A stretch of 64,000 nt of DNA from Chloranthus sessilifolius (Eukaryota; Streptophyta; Magnoliopsida; Chloranthales; Chloranthaceae), in assembly GCA_021018995.1 (NCBI GenBank), contig CM037586.1, positions 10,754,247 to 10,818,246 on the forward strand, written 5' to 3'. This document shows, in pieces, positions 35,671 to 48,152 of the stretch. Numbering within the stretch: the stretch's first letter is position 1; each line of letters starts with the position of its first letter. The notes under the pieces are model-generated. The model had not been told where the DNA came from. It ran no database searches and saw nothing but the letters and a program-made list of their open reading frames with translations. The translations under genes were made by a program, and so were the position numbers.

Positions 35671-38600
35671 CTGTAAAAAATCGGGAGTTTGAAGTGGGTT
35701 CAATAGTCAAGCATAAGAAATTCAATGACTTTTGAAGTGTATGTTGCATCAATCGGAAGGACTCATTTGTATCACTGGTGAATCTCAATCCAATGGTGGC
35801 ATAATTAAGCACCCCGCACTATCCTATATCTTTTGTTATATAAAGAAAATTAATAACACATGCTGTAAAATATCTTGATTTATGTTTAATTGCTTGCAAC
35901 AATCTTAAAATTACGTATAATTTACATGGGCATTTATCAAGATCTCTGATGATACATCTGTTGAAGTCTAACCCCAAATTGGGTATTCATGGCCTTGTGT
36001 CTCCTCTTATAAGATCCTGGGCCCCTCCACTCATAGCCAATTGGTGTTGAGATGGATACCCAAATTTATCATGGTACCAGAGCAGGCCTTTCTCCACTCC
36101 ACGTCACACAGTTCAATTGTCCGTGTGATTTGGCTCAATCCGGCCAACACGTGCGGGGGTGTGTTGAAGTTTAATCCCACATCGGGCATTCATAGCCTTG
36201 TCTCTCCTCTATAAGATCCGGGTCCCCCTCCACTCAGCCAATTGATTGGAGATGGATACCCAAATTTATCAACATCTTGGTATCGGAGACACATGAGACG
36301 GACATATCACCTCAGATATCGCCTGATACAGATACTTTTGAGTAGTGTGTATATATATATATATTATCGCCGTTAAAATCTTTGTATCAGCGATACCCGA
36401 GACAATATCCCAGAGAACTAATTGCAAAGCTTATACAAAATCGGGAATGAAAAACAGTCAAAACTGGACGAAGAAGAATAATCAAAACATCTAATAAAAA
36501 TTCGTACCTTGGGGTTATCTATACGATCAAATTCACGGCCATCAGGAACAGTTCCGGATATATATTGCCACCCGAGGGCATCACTTTCGAGATCTGCATC
36601 CAATAAGGTATCCCAGAAGTACTTCATTCCCCATCGCCATGGAAGCTGCAGAACCTTCACAAAGAAACTTGACACGACCACACGTATCCGATCGTGCAGC
36701 CAACCAGTTGCCCACAGTTCTCGCATCCCGGCATCGACTAGAGGATACCCAGTTCGGCCTTGTCTCCACGCCTTAAAATAACTCTCATCAACCACCCAAG
36801 GAAAAAAATTCAGGTGTGCGAGAAGAGGCCTTTTGTGGCTGCAAGGGTGGTTAAAGCTCAAGTATCTCGAGTACTCCCGAAGACCAATCGACTTGAGGAA
36901 CAAGTTTACACTCTCTTCGCCTGCTTTGTTTCCTTCATTAGCCCAAAGAACCTGCTTGATGCGGACCAAATGGAAAACTTTCCGGACACTCACCTCCCCG
37001 AAATGCAAATGAGGTGAGAGAAAAGACGTGGTTGCTCTATCTGCTTTTCTACGGTTCACAGAGTACTCAATCAACGGTCCATTTATAAAAGTAGTTAGAG
37101 CTTTATCAGCATTGCTCCATCCGGGTGACCATGCCCGGGAGAGAAGAGCGTTGCTACCCTTCTCAGATTCATCCTCAAAGACCAGTGTGTCCGATGGGCA
37201 CCTTGAGATGTCCCCTGAAAAAATGCAGTGTTCCAAATTCCAATGTGAAATTGCAGACACAAGAAGCCAAACTCCAACGAATAATGAAGAAAAAAAATCT
37301 GATACAATTCAGTAGTGATGGCTTCATGTCAAGGTTTTAAACTGGGGGAGTCTGACAGAAACTTAGATGAATAGGTTCCCAAGTCTGAGTTAAGTTGAAA
37401 CTTAGTTGAAAATTTTGGTGGAGACTTTTCCTTTGTTAAATTTTTTAATAGAGAAACCAATAAACTAAATTACGAGTTCTTATGCACATAACCAGTTCTT
37501 ACAAATGAGAAAAATTCACCAAGTGCACTCGTAGAAACAACAATTCACAACTCCCAAGACTATTCGTTTTAAAACGAATGAGTTCCAGATAGTGAAATTA
37601 TAACTACCAATCAACACTGATTCGTATAAAATCGATGTCAAGTGTCCATACATCAAATGATCACAGTATTACAGATGAGATAAATATATATCAATTTTTG
37701 GCTTGAGTTTTTTTTTTTTGTTTTTTTTTTTTTTTTTCGGTAGTACAAAAATTTCACTTGAAAAAAAAAAGAGAATAAGAGAAAGGAAGGATTCATGAAA
37801 ACGATGTGAGTTTGTTTTTTTTTAATCGATGAAAGCATCTTATATTAAAAGAAGAAAAAAAACCAGCGAGGAGCTGGGAGAATACAGGACTACCAGACCG
37901 ACCAAAAAAAGCAATGCAAAAACCAAAATAAAAAAATAAAAAATAATAATAATAAATAAAAAGGGGGCTGCCGGACAGCGCCCTCCCCTCCACCCAGGAC
38001 CCAATCTCGGCAGCCAACTTAACCAAATTCGAACAACTCCGGAGGGTCACCCGTCCCAGACTTAACAATGGTGACCCAAAGACACTGCCGCTCTAAGATA
38101 ACCTTTAGAATCACCCCGACCGGGCGCCGCCTCCTACAGAAAATCCGGTCATTCCTTTCGAGCCAGATGCTCCAAAGGACTGCAAAAAAGCCCACCTTCT
38201 AAAAAGCCAAAGAGCAGCTCCCTAGCTAAACAAACCAACGCTGTGTTTGGGATTGCTCTCTGGAGGGATGTGAGTTTGTTGAAGAAGAAAGTTCCAAAGA
38301 GCACCATCCTTTGCTAAACAAACCAAGGCTGTGTTTGGGATTGCTCTCTGGAGGCGAAGAGCAGCTCTCTGCTATGGAGTAGAGCACTTTAGTATGGGAT
38401 TGTATTTGGTTGTAAGTGCTCTTTGCCCTTTCGGAGAGTGAAAGAGCTTAATTTGGTTCTCTTTAAGAGAGCAATTTAAACCTGTTCTTTTAAGTGGGCT
38501 GATCTTTGGCTCCAAAGAGCAATCCCAAACACAACCAAAAGGTATTAATAATTACAGACAACAAAGAGCAACAAGAACTTAGAAAAGTTTAATAAAAACA

Positions 38601-41600
38601 AAAAATAACAATAAACAGCCTCCTTTGCAAATTAAAAACAATAGTGATATAGATTATACACACTTTTTTGATTGCTCGAATAATCCGTTTTGACAGTTTG
38701 ATATAAAGTGGATTGTGCCATTTTTCAAATGACAAAGTTCACTTTATCAATTAATGTGCTTTCACACCAACAAAATATGGAAGATAGATAGCGCTACCCC
38801 TATTTTTACAGTAAAATGTGATAGCACAAATTTTTGAAAAAGAACAAAGCTATTTTTTTAAAATGTAGTCTCCGGGAATGAGAATACTTTTATTGGCTTT
38901 GTGCAAACAACCCCTCGTAGTTGCATAAGGTAGAGAACAGCAAAAAAATGACCCAAATTTCATCATAAAAAAACACAGTAACTCATCCATATTTCACTAA
39001 TAACTAGACAAATGCATGCATACTAACAAAACAAGAACAGAACTATGAAAAAGAATAAAAGAAAAAAGATATAAACCAGATAATACCTAAATCCACACAT
39101 GCATTTGAAGGAAAAAAGGCCAAACTACTAGAAACGTTACTCCGTTTAAAAGACCCAAATTGCATAATTGCAATTCAATCCATTGCAAGAGAATTAAATT
39201 GTTCTTTTTTGTTGCTTGCTCAGTTAATCAAGGTTTGAAATGTCTAAAAATGCCACCAATTTGAAACATCATTTATATTGAAAAGATGTAAAAATGAATT
39301 ATGTTACAATTAATCATGAACTTGACCAAGTTAGTGATCACAGGCATAGTTAGGAAGTTCGCTATATGTCCCACAAACTTCAACCTGACTGAGCAAAATC
39401 ACAAGCTAATTAGGCTATTTGACTCTTAATATCATCAGAGATGCAGCAAACTGTAAACCATGTAGAACAAACGGTCACCTACAATAATATATATACTTCT
39501 CATCTTTTCATCAACAAGTTTATCTATTAGCTCCTTAAGATCCCATCAGTTTTATTTCACTACATATATTTTAATTTTCTTTGTTATGGTTGTGTAGCCA
39601 TACTAGAATTTATTTTCAGAAATTGGCATGTCAGACACCTATGGCACCTTGACACTTGGAACCTGTACCACACGTTTAGGTAACACCAAGGGGGATCAAT
39701 CGATATAGAAAAGTTTCTGTATATATTTTGAGCAACATAGTTTTCTTAACTGTGAATTCCATAGAACTATGCTCTACTTCTATAACCAAGCTGGTCACAC
39801 TTATTTCTTACTTCTCCAAGATAGAGACCTGAGTCTACCATAGTTGCTAGATTTGATTGTGATAAAGACCTGAACCTACCAAACTTGTTAATGGGCAGAA
39901 ACTATCAGTATCATTGAAGGGAATAAAATTTACACACAACCTAACTTGGGATTCAAGAAATAAGAATTCCTCTTTATCTGATCTCTTTGGTTTCAATTTG
40001 GCATCTTGCATCCAATTGACTAAAAAGTCTTTATTATATAATGAGCTGGCACTCGGGTCAATCTCCTTTTGTCCAAATGGTCAAGCCTCGGGAAGCTGCG
40101 TGGCTATTTAAGAGCACACAAATTGGTGAATGTCCACTTTCGACCTGTCACTGATTTAGCAGGCAATATTATCAGCGCATTTACTAAGGTGGTTGGTTTG
40201 AGATTGACCCTAGTGCCGCCACCGGCGCTCAGGTCGCGTACCTTATACTAAGTCATACTATAATAGGAACAATATATAAATCTCTAGTCTCAAGCCAAAA
40301 AAACTATGGAAGAGAGTAGAGATGAAAAGACCTGAGATTATCCTTTTGGGAGGAAGCATTGGTGCCGCCGGATCATAAGGCATGCTAAGGCATCTGTTCC
40401 AGAAAGCGGCGAATGTTGAAAACGGTTTGCCGTGCTTGTCGCTAACTTCCCATGGTTCATAAAGCAAATCCGCATTGAACGAACGGACGGCTATGCCTTG
40501 AGCAGTCAAAAGTTCTTTCGCGCGGTGGTCCCTTACAAGAGACAGGGGATCTGTAATAGTAAAACAGCCACTTAGAATTGATCAATAGAGAAATTGCGAA
40601 ATCCATGTAAATATATTCTGAATTTCTGGCTTAAAGCACCCGATTAACAAAAAGAAACAGAATTGGTGGTCAGAATTCCATCTAATCATATAAATAAACA
40701 GAGGTTTTGTACCCTATCTATATTGAATGGATCAAATTAGCCAAAAGAATAGTAGTCCTCATCATGGATCAAAATTTAGGTCGAAATTTCTAAATTTCGG
40801 CCGAATCGTTTATGTTCCGGGCCTCCCCAAAACAAAAATAAGGAGAAATTTTGCTAAGGGCTGAAAATTTGAAATTATCGGCCGATAATTTGAAATTTTT
40901 GGACAATAATTTCAAATTTACAGCCAACAATTTGAAATTTTTGGCCGATACTCCGAAATTTTGAAGTTATGGCTGAAATTTTGGAATGTCACTTTTAAAT
41001 TTTTATTTATTTATTATTATTTTTTATAAGGTCTTTTGCTTCGAAATTTTTTTGGTTCCCATACATTTACCCGAGTTTCATTCCTTTACACTTAATATAT
41101 TTTTTATTTTTCTCCTCTCCTCTCTCCTTCTTCCATAGTGTGACGAAATTTCGCCGAATAATGTCAGATCTTGATGAAATCTCGTTGTATCGTACCGTAA
41201 CTTACCGAATTTTGCCAAAAGTTACCGGATTTTGACGGATTCTCGCTGGACTTTGATGGATTCTCTCCCAAAGTTACCGCAACTTACCGAATATCGTTGG
41301 ATTTTGTTGTATCTAGTCGTATCTCCCGAATCTTCCCAGATTTAGTCGGATCTTGCCGGATTTAGTCTCAATAGTTCAAATTCGTCTTCTAATAATGTGA
41401 AAGAGTTAAAAAAAAATAAAGTTCGGCAAAGTTCGGAACAAATTTATGAAAATTACGGAAAATTTGACCAAATTATGGTTCCGGTGGTGAACGAAACCGA
41501 AACCGAGATTTTGATCCATGATCCTCATCCTAATTAGACATATAAGATGTTCTAAAAACATGCTTGACAAAAGAATTTGAAGATTGCTAAACAGAAAAAC

Positions 41601-41935
41601 TAGATATGATGAGATGGTAATGAGAATTATATGAACATTCTTGAAATTTAAAAGAAGACCCACATCCCAAATATGCAATTCTAGTTCATCTAAACCTCAT
41701 ATGCATCAAATAGACTATTAGACACCCTTCATAGCTCAGAAGAAATTTTCTATAATCAATTTACAATAATCCCACTGAATCCATCTATCTGAAAATGTAA
41801 AAAGAATATACAAGAAACAGGATCAATCAAATAACTAAATTAAAAAGAATACTCACATCCCAAAAATGCAATTCTAGTTCATTGAAACCTCATATGCATC
41901 ACTTGGACTATTAGACACCACCCTTCACAGTAAAT

Positions 41936-42017
<82 letters not shown>

Positions 42018-42459
42018 TAAATAATCAATTCACAATAATCCCACGAAATCCATATTTCTAAAAATGAAAGAGAATATACAGGAAACAGGATCAATCAACC
42101 CATATACGAATCCAAAAATAAAAACAACAAAAGAAATTGAAGAACTAACCATATAGGCGATTAAAGAAGAGCTGATTTGCACCAGTAGACTTAACAATCT
42201 CAATAAGTGAGGACACACTATCAGTGGATCTCTTAGTGACCAAACAAGTACCAAGGCTCCTCAAGGAGGTATCAAGGTGCTTTAAGCTTTGTTTCAACCA
42301 CCACCTTGAGACCCTCCCAGGGTAATAGTGACCCTCTTCTTCAGGAGCCCATATGAAGACTGCTATAACACCACCTGCTCTTACACCTGCTGCAAGTGCT
42401 GGGTTGTCTTCTACCCTTAGATCCCTTCTGAACCAAACTATGCTGCACCCACTACACAT
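34870..42459 (-). CDS. CRY1: Cryptochrome 1, blue-light photoreceptor, four exons
   Basis: A FAD-binding photoreceptor that mediates blue-light control of seedling development and flowering, acting in nucleus and cytoplasm and signalling through its C-terminal extension (COP1/SPA and other partners in Arabidopsis). Exons are 42150-42459, 40332-40550, 36508-37214 and 34870-35670, joined in frame to 678 residues; Arabidopsis CRY1 has 681. The photolyase-homologous region opens with SIVWFRRDLRVEDNPAL. The tryptophan triad is W316, W369, W392 and the FAD-side aspartate is D388, corresponding to W324/W377/W400 and D396 in Arabidopsis. The DAS tail is present: DQMVP (541-545), STAES (615-619), end NWRRLSQTG. 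All introns are GT-AG. An in-frame ATG 27 nt upstream (42486) is possible; the chosen start aligns with the family. The gene appears intact. CRY1 rather than CRY2 is indicated by the long conserved tail. Confidence 0.95.
36508..37214 (-). CDS. CRY1: CRY1 exon 3 (FAD-binding domain)
   Basis: 707 nt, residues 177-412, carrying most of the FAD pocket: TTSFLSPHLHFGEVSVRKVF, GYPLVDAGMRELWATGWLHD and DADLESDALGWQYISGT. Acceptor TTTTTCAG, donor AAG|GTACGA. At otherwise conserved sites it reads NHPCSHKRPLLAH and RRKADRATT, where the usual plant CRY1 sequence is NHPYSHERPLLGH and RRKADSATT. Confidence 0.95.
37817..38266 (-). mobile_element. 5'-truncated LINE (L1-type) in CRY1 intron 2
   Basis: Read on the minus strand it carries the end of a LINE ORF2 (FFAVLWSIWLERNDRIF, rc of about 38130-38185, the motif usual near the plant LINE ORF2 C-terminus), further tail sequence, the 3' UTR word 'gatgctttcatcgatt' and a short A run (rc of 37815-37823). 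Its flanks are a perfect 14 bp duplication, GATGTGAGTTTGTT, at 37803-37816 and 38267-38280. Only the last few hundred bp of the LINE are present. Confidence 0.85.
38327..38536. mobile_element. Small MITE in CRY1 intron 2
   Basis: Inverted ends GGCTGTGTTTGGGATTGCTC and AGCAATCCCAAACACAACC. No clean target duplication is seen. A partial direct copy of its left end (with the adjacent 'ctaaacaaacca') occurs at 38225-38266, at the 5' boundary of the LINE. Confidence 0.5.
38537..40331. other. Remainder of CRY1 intron 2
   Basis: AT-rich intron sequence. No gene, RNA or mobile element is recognised. Confidence 0.5.
40332..40550 (-). CDS. CRY1: CRY1 exon 2
   Basis: 73 codons with phase 1 at both ends, reading DPLSLVRDHRAKELLTAQG to LPPKRIISG. 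Acceptor TTACAG|AT, donor CAG|GTCTTT. Confidence 0.93.
40763..41520. mobile_element. hAT-type non-autonomous element in CRY1 intron 1
   Basis: Ends CATGGATCAAAATTTAGG and its inverse 'gagattttgatccatg'. Flanks GTCCTCAT (40755-40762) and ATCCTCAT (41521-41528) match at 7 of 8 positions. The interior consists of degenerate 'gaaattt..ggccgata' and 'ttaccgaat' words, with no transposase. Confidence 0.65.
41937..42013. repeat. Compound (CT)n(AT)n microsatellite in CRY1 intron 1
   Basis: About 26 bp of CT followed by about 50 bp of AT, beginning some 140 bp from the exon 1 donor. Confidence 0.95.
42150..42459 (-). CDS. CRY1: CRY1 exon 1 (N-terminal photolyase fold)
   Basis: Codes residues 1-103 plus one base. 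It runs from MCSGCSIVWFRRDL through FIWAPEEEGHYYPGRVSRWW to LFFNRLY, with donor G|GTTAGT. It completes an Asp codon with exon 2 to read LYDPLSLVRDH. Confidence 0.93.
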
Positions 42460-42900
42460 CTCTTCCAAAACGAACCTACCAACCAACCAACCAATCTTTT
42501 TTTGTTAACTAATCCAAAGAAAATAAGAGGGCTATCAATCAATATATAAATCTTGTTTTTTGAAGTCTCCTACCCAATTTTATTTTTTTTGGCTAAAACA
42601 AGTAGGAGATGAACACCATGAGTAGATGAAAAGGCCCTCTTGATTTATTTATTTTTCAATTTTTTTAGTACTTTTTTCCAAGGTGGGAGTGGATATTTGG
42701 ACTTTGAGAGAAGGGTGATTGGATGAAAGTTTGTTTTTTCGGTATAGATTATCCTTTGTTTTTCTTCCTATTTGTTATTGGGGGAGCAAGTGGAATTTTT
42801 TACTGTTTAGATAGATTGAAATTGAAGGGTAGTTTGGGAAGATGGTTTTTCGCAATTTTTATGAGGTGCATTGATATGATAGTGTGCTAGGCAGCAACAA
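42460..42900 (-). promoter_or_regulatory. CRY1 upstream region
   Basis: Contains the presumptive 5' leader and promoter. A TTTATATATT string on the minus strand (rc of about 42543-42552) is the only TATA-like word near the start. No specific light-response box is asserted. Confidence 0.35.
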
Positions 42901-42924
42901 GGAGTTTGGTGACTCCTATCTGCA

Positions 42925-43285
42925 TATGTGGGGCCGTCAATGGGTCGGATCGGGTCGGGCAAAAAGTCTGATTACCCGACAGATCAAGGGTATATGCCGA
43001 CCTACCGGACAGTCCACCTCATCTGAGAGGACCTGATGGGTCAACGGTATATGCCTGACCGATCCAAAATTTGAGTCTACCCAACCCGACCAGATTCTTT
43101 TTCTCGAAACTCCCCCTCATCCCTTTGTATCTTATATTCAAATTTTCGGGTCAGTGAGGCCCAACCCGATTTTTGATAGACCCAACCTGAATTTTGAGTT
43201 GACCCTACCCGACCCAAGTTCACGTAATATACTTCATGTCAGATTCAACACGATGAGTCAAGTTTATTTGCCAATCCAACCTTTT
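42925..43285. repeat. GGGTCGGG-type MITE relative
   Basis: Starts GGGGCCGTCAATGGGTCGG, like the end of the hAT-type MITE at 28337, and continues with tandem-like 'gacccaacccga' words. The right end is not clear. Confidence 0.45.
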
Positions 43286-43289
43286 CATC

Positions 43290-44925
43290 ATCATCATCAT
43301 CTCTACTCATTTATGATCAGAGTGTTTTGAGTAACGGATCAACCTAACACGTTGAAGCCCCTATTTATTCATAATTAGGTTATAGTAGCCTTCGATCGTG
43401 GTCGTCAATTGATGATCTATGATCTAAATAAATTTTTTTGATCAGACAAGTCTAGCCCTCCAATCAATTGCTTTCTTTTGGATGGTTATGATCATCCAAT
43501 CAATGCAATTTTGGGAGTATGGCTGCATCGAAGGTGAGAACCAGACTAAATAGTCAAGATCATCACACATATAAAGTTGACGATACAGATTGTTTCACAA
43601 ATCTCTCTGATGGTGCTAAGCACTACACTATGTAAAGTGTTATTTTACTTTTGCCTTTTATTTGTTCTCTTGTGACTTGTGAGGTGAGCCCATGGTGCTC
43701 TATTTGTATTAATTGGAAAGCCTTCTTTCTTGACGAAAATGCCTTTTCTCTTCCGCTTTCTAATTTTGGGCGAAAGTGGGCATTTGACCCATCATAAAGG
43801 GGCATTTTGGGAATACTCATTTCTGTATCTGTACCACAGGTATTTCGAGAAGATTGTGTCTGCCCTTATCTGGGCTGCCCTTTTAACTTTTAAGGAATTA
43901 TAAATAGCATGCACAGTACTACTGAGTTTGGTAGTGCTCCCCAACTCTACTTATGCTGAAAAGCCAGTGCACCCCAATCAAGTTGTTCCAATCTACGGAA
44001 AATCTTTTAGATGGATCATATCTGAAAAAATCACATTGATTGAATGATCTCAACCATCAAATCAACGATGCTTTTGTTAACTACCGTAGATAACCCTACT
44101 AGCCCTCCAAAACTACATGTTCAGCCATATGATTGATCGAACCGTCCACTTATCGCTAATTAAGCAATCGTAAACATCGCATAAATTTTGGACGCTCTAG
44201 ATAGATCTAAACGTTCACGGATTACAAGCAGAATTGGAGACCAACTTATAACAATTATTATTAGTCTTATTATTATTAAGATACTATATTTTACAAAATT
44301 TTTTTTGAGAATCTATATTTTACAATTAGAGAATATTTTGCTGCATATAAAGGTGCCCTTGGGTCTTTTCATGGGTTGTTAGTGGGTAACGAGATGAACA
44401 TGGAATGAATGAGAGCCACACGATGTGATGGGCTTCTTCGTACCACAACTTTTTCTTCATGTTTTCTTCTTGTTCTACAAGACAAACCTCACACTTGACA
44501 GGGTGGAAGGTGGGAGATGTGAGTGATCAATTATTGTTGAGAAATAATATTATGGTGTCATGCACTACTATACCCTCTTGCTTTGCAGCATCTCTCGCCA
44601 CAATTTTTGTCCCTTTTGTCTAGTTGATGGACTGCTTTTCAAGTGTCAATGTCATTGCCAACAAACGGTCTATAGAAAAAGTTTGTTGATCAGATGGTTA
44701 GGAAGACCTGACTTGCAACTCTTTTGGGTTATTGCCCATCGGTTGGGTGACGTATCGATTGAACAATCTGGATTGTTGGATGAGAACCTTTTTTTGATAA
44801 ATAATTAAAGATAGTGAATCAGATGATTCTAGTGATATGGAGTAACATGCTATTATTCCTTTTTCTTTAAGCTTTCCAGGCTTCTCTCTCTGAAGTGCCA
44901 TGTGGGACCTGTTCCCCTGGGTCCC
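43290..44925. other. Intergenic DNA, nothing recognised
   Basis: No domain-bearing reading and no clear repeat boundary. Short readings up to 83 codons lack homology that can be recognised by eye. Confidence 0.5.
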
Positions 44926-44929
44926 AAAT

Positions 44930-45163
44930 GGATCGGGTTGGCCCAACAATTTAAGTGACCCAACCCGCTAGTGGTCGGGTTAAGGTCCAAAACCCAAAAG
45001 CACCTGGGTCGAGCCTGTCCAAATTTTGTACAGGCCAGGTTTCAAGCCTAATTTTTAGGGTAAAAAAATAATTGTGCTGGCCGAAACCCGGCCTGGCATG
45101 GCCAAGCCCGATATATTAAGGGAAGATGTTGGGCTATCCCAGATCTGGCCTGACCCAATTTCT
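44930..45163. repeat. GGGTCGGG-type MITE fragment cut by LTR D
   Basis: Contains 'gatcgggttggcccaac', 'ggtcgggttaagg' and 'ggcctgacccaattt', and stops where the LTR at 45164 begins. Confidence 0.4.
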
Positions 45164-46451
45164 GTAAAGACCCGAGAAATTGAACCTTCGAATAGTATGT
45201 CTTGATGTGCGTGCAGCCCGATCACACCCTGAATGAGATAAATTATTTAGACTAGTAATTATATAAGTAAACTTAGTTATTGTGTGATTAGGACTGAAGA
45301 CATCTAGGTGAGTGGGCCTTAGTGAGGTAACATATATTGGTTTGAGGTGTGCGTGTCTAACACACAAGAGGGTGTTGTTATGTATAAAAGAAGTGATGAG
45401 AGAGAAGCAAACCTTTCTGCTTCGGGTTGGTGAGGAGTAAATGAGAGGAGTGAGAGTGTGCGTGTGTATTGAAGGTGTGTGATTGAGTGTAGATCGGAAA
45501 ACTTTGCGAATTAAAGGCTTTGAATCGATAAGAAATCTGAAATTCTGAGTTGCGAAATCCTAGTTTGGATCGTTGGGGAGTCCGAAATTATGAAACCCTA
45601 CTTGAGAAAGGGAGCTAGGGATCAAGGGAACTGATCAGCTATAAAGGTAAAAGTAATTCTTTGATTGAGTTTTTGCTGATTTACTATGAATCTAACTAGG
45701 TTATGTGTGAAAAAATTTAGTAGATCAAAGGTTATGTTTGTATGGAAAAGAGTTCTGGAAGTGAGAACTCGAGTGACTGCTGAAGTTGGCAAAACCGATC
45801 GAACGAAATTAGTGAACGTTCGATCGATTTTACCAAGGAAGAAAAAAATCATGAAGTGGGTCTCAGAGGAAACCGATCGAACGAAATCAGTTTCGTTCGA
45901 TCGATTTTGGGAAACCGTTCAATCGGTTTGGACTGATTTTGGCTTTTGTTGAGTTTTACTTTGTGTGCTGTGACTAGGCTTCAAAACTCTTTGTTTTACG
46001 TCCTTTTTGACACGTTGAATGTGTTTTGACCATGCTTAGGCATGAGGCGGACCTTGAATGTTTAAAGCTAGATCGGGTTGAAGAATTTTGGTATAACTTC
46101 GTTGAGGTAGGGAAGAACTATATACCATGTGCATTTGATACGATTCGCATATGTATTAGGATACGATGTGCTGCCTTTGAATACGCATGAATGTTATGAT
46201 TGTGTATGTGTGTGTGTTTTGAAAACCATGTTTAAGGTAAATGTGTTATGTTTATGTGGAATCTTCAAGGTTCATTCCGATATGTGGGTGTGTGAAGAAT
46301 GTGTTTTAACTTTCAAGCTTACTTATAATTATCACATTATACGGCGATAAGCTATATGTATGTACTTGGATTTAAGGTTTATATGTGAATACCCGACTGA
46401 CTCGGCAGTATATCCGTGACCAACGCGGCGGGATATACGTGATCGGTACGA
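45164..46451 (+). repeat. LTR D, incomplete Gypsy LTR
   Basis: Starts TGTAAAGACCCGAGAAATT, collinear with the LTRs of B and C. At offset about 630-760 it has a block of CGATCGAACGAAAT / TTCGTTCGATCGATTT palindromes. It ends within the degenerate tandem 23-mer block, so the last third of the LTR is missing. Confidence 0.65.
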
Positions 46452-47247
46452 CAGGATATCCATACACCCTTCGTGATCTTGTATGATTTTGTGAATTTTA
46501 CTGGCCAACGGTAATTGTGTTCGGCACAAGTGTCCATTAATGTTTTAGACTGAAATTTCAGAATTATCGATGATATCACTAAAGAAAATATAAAAACACA
46601 ATCACAAAATGAACACAGACGATTTTAACATGAAAAACCTTTTTACATGTAGAAATCACGGGATCTATCTCAGATCCAAGACAAAAAATCTACTATGAAA
46701 AATAAATTATTACAGTGTTTCAAGAATAAAATGCCCAATCACTCTCCTTACTAATAACAATCGCGCCTCATAATCATTCCTTTCATAGTGATATCACCTT
46801 CAACCGTTGTCTCTCATGATGGTCCACTCGTTCCATACGAGCCAATAACTATTTAGAACTAAACAATTTCATTTTGACAAATGGGGTACTTTAAAGAGAA
46901 TTGTTAAAATGAAGAACTTTCTCCCAAAAGCCTTACTTCCCGAATCACAAATATCCTTTTTAAACTATCGGGGTGGATGTCCTTGACCAAAGATGTCCTT
47001 GACCATGAATGTTCTTGAGACACTAACTTCTCATAATCGTCGGAACCGCCGGAACACGGATGTCTCTGAATCACTCACGAATGTCTGTGACCATGGATGT
47101 TTGTCAGCCCATTCATAGAAGTTCGTTCATCCGAACCACTGAATCTACTTGACACATTGGAACACTTCTAAAGTTGATCATGATTATGACAATATTTCTA
47201 ACAATACCTTCTTTTGTTATAATCATGATAAAGCTTAGATTACAAGG
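46452..47247 (-). mobile_element. LTR-element fragment, possibly Copia
   Basis: On the minus strand a purine-rich AACAAAAGAAGGTAT (rc of 47206-47220) directly precedes TGTTAGAAATATTG, as expected for a polypurine tract and LTR start. The word 'acacagacgattttaacatg' (46614-46633) resembles Copia LTR/leader sequence. Class assignment is weak. Confidence 0.35.
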
Positions 47248-47867
47248 TGTAACGTCCCAAAAATTTTGTGCTTAAATAGTGCAATTCGGGAAGTGTGTCC
47301 GGCAGGTCACTTGTCGAACCGGGTCAATGTTGACTTGGCTAACTTAGTTAGCTTAAGTTAGCTACGTCGTGTGTGAAATGTGGAGTATGTGGGTAACAAG
47401 AGTTAGTTGTTGGGATATATACATACCTAGTTAGGTATGTATGCCTTGCACCTAATAAATGAACGGAATTATAAAGAAGGGGAAGAATTTAATTCTCCTT
47501 AGTTAGGTTGTTGAGAAATTAAGAGGGAGTGAATGAGAGGTGTGTGATTTTGTTTGTGAAATTGAGGGCTACGTATTAAATGCAATTATTGAGTATGGAT
47601 CGTAAAACTTGTGGATTAGAGCCTTCGTATTGGAAAGAGATTTGAGATTTGGGGATTATGAAACCCTTGTTGTGATAAGAAGCTCGGGATCAAGGGATCC
47701 GATAAACTAGAAAGGTAAGCTAAATTATTTGTGAAAATGTGTTGATTATACTGTTAATCCAGCTGCTAAGGATGGATGAAATGAGTTAGAAGGAAGTAAA
47801 TGTTGAAGAGATGAGTTCTAAGGGTTAGAACTCGAGGTGTTCTGGAGATGGGCAAAAATCAATCGAA

Positions 47868-48152
47868 CGGAATTAGTAATCGTTCGATCGATTTTGCCAA
47901 AGAAGAAAGAAGTGTAATGCTGAGTTCAGGAGAAACCGTTCGAACGAATTAAGAATCGTTCGAACGAATTAAGAATCGTTCGCTCGATTTAGAAAATCGT
48001 TTGAACGAAATTAAGATCGTTCGATTAGTTTGGCTAGGGAGAAAAAGTAAGTGAGAAGGATTTCTGAGGAAATCGATCGAACGAAATAAAACTGTTCGAT
48101 CGATTTTGGGAATTCGTTCGAACGATTTAAAATCGTTCGATCAGTTTGGGCT
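47868..48152. repeat. CGATCGAACGA-type array in LTR C
   Basis: About eight inverted pairs of the form ATCGATCGAACGAA / TTCGTTCGATCGATTT, at the same LTR offset as the TCGATTAATCGA arrays of A and B. LTR D has a shorter version at 45795-45920. Confidence 0.85.
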
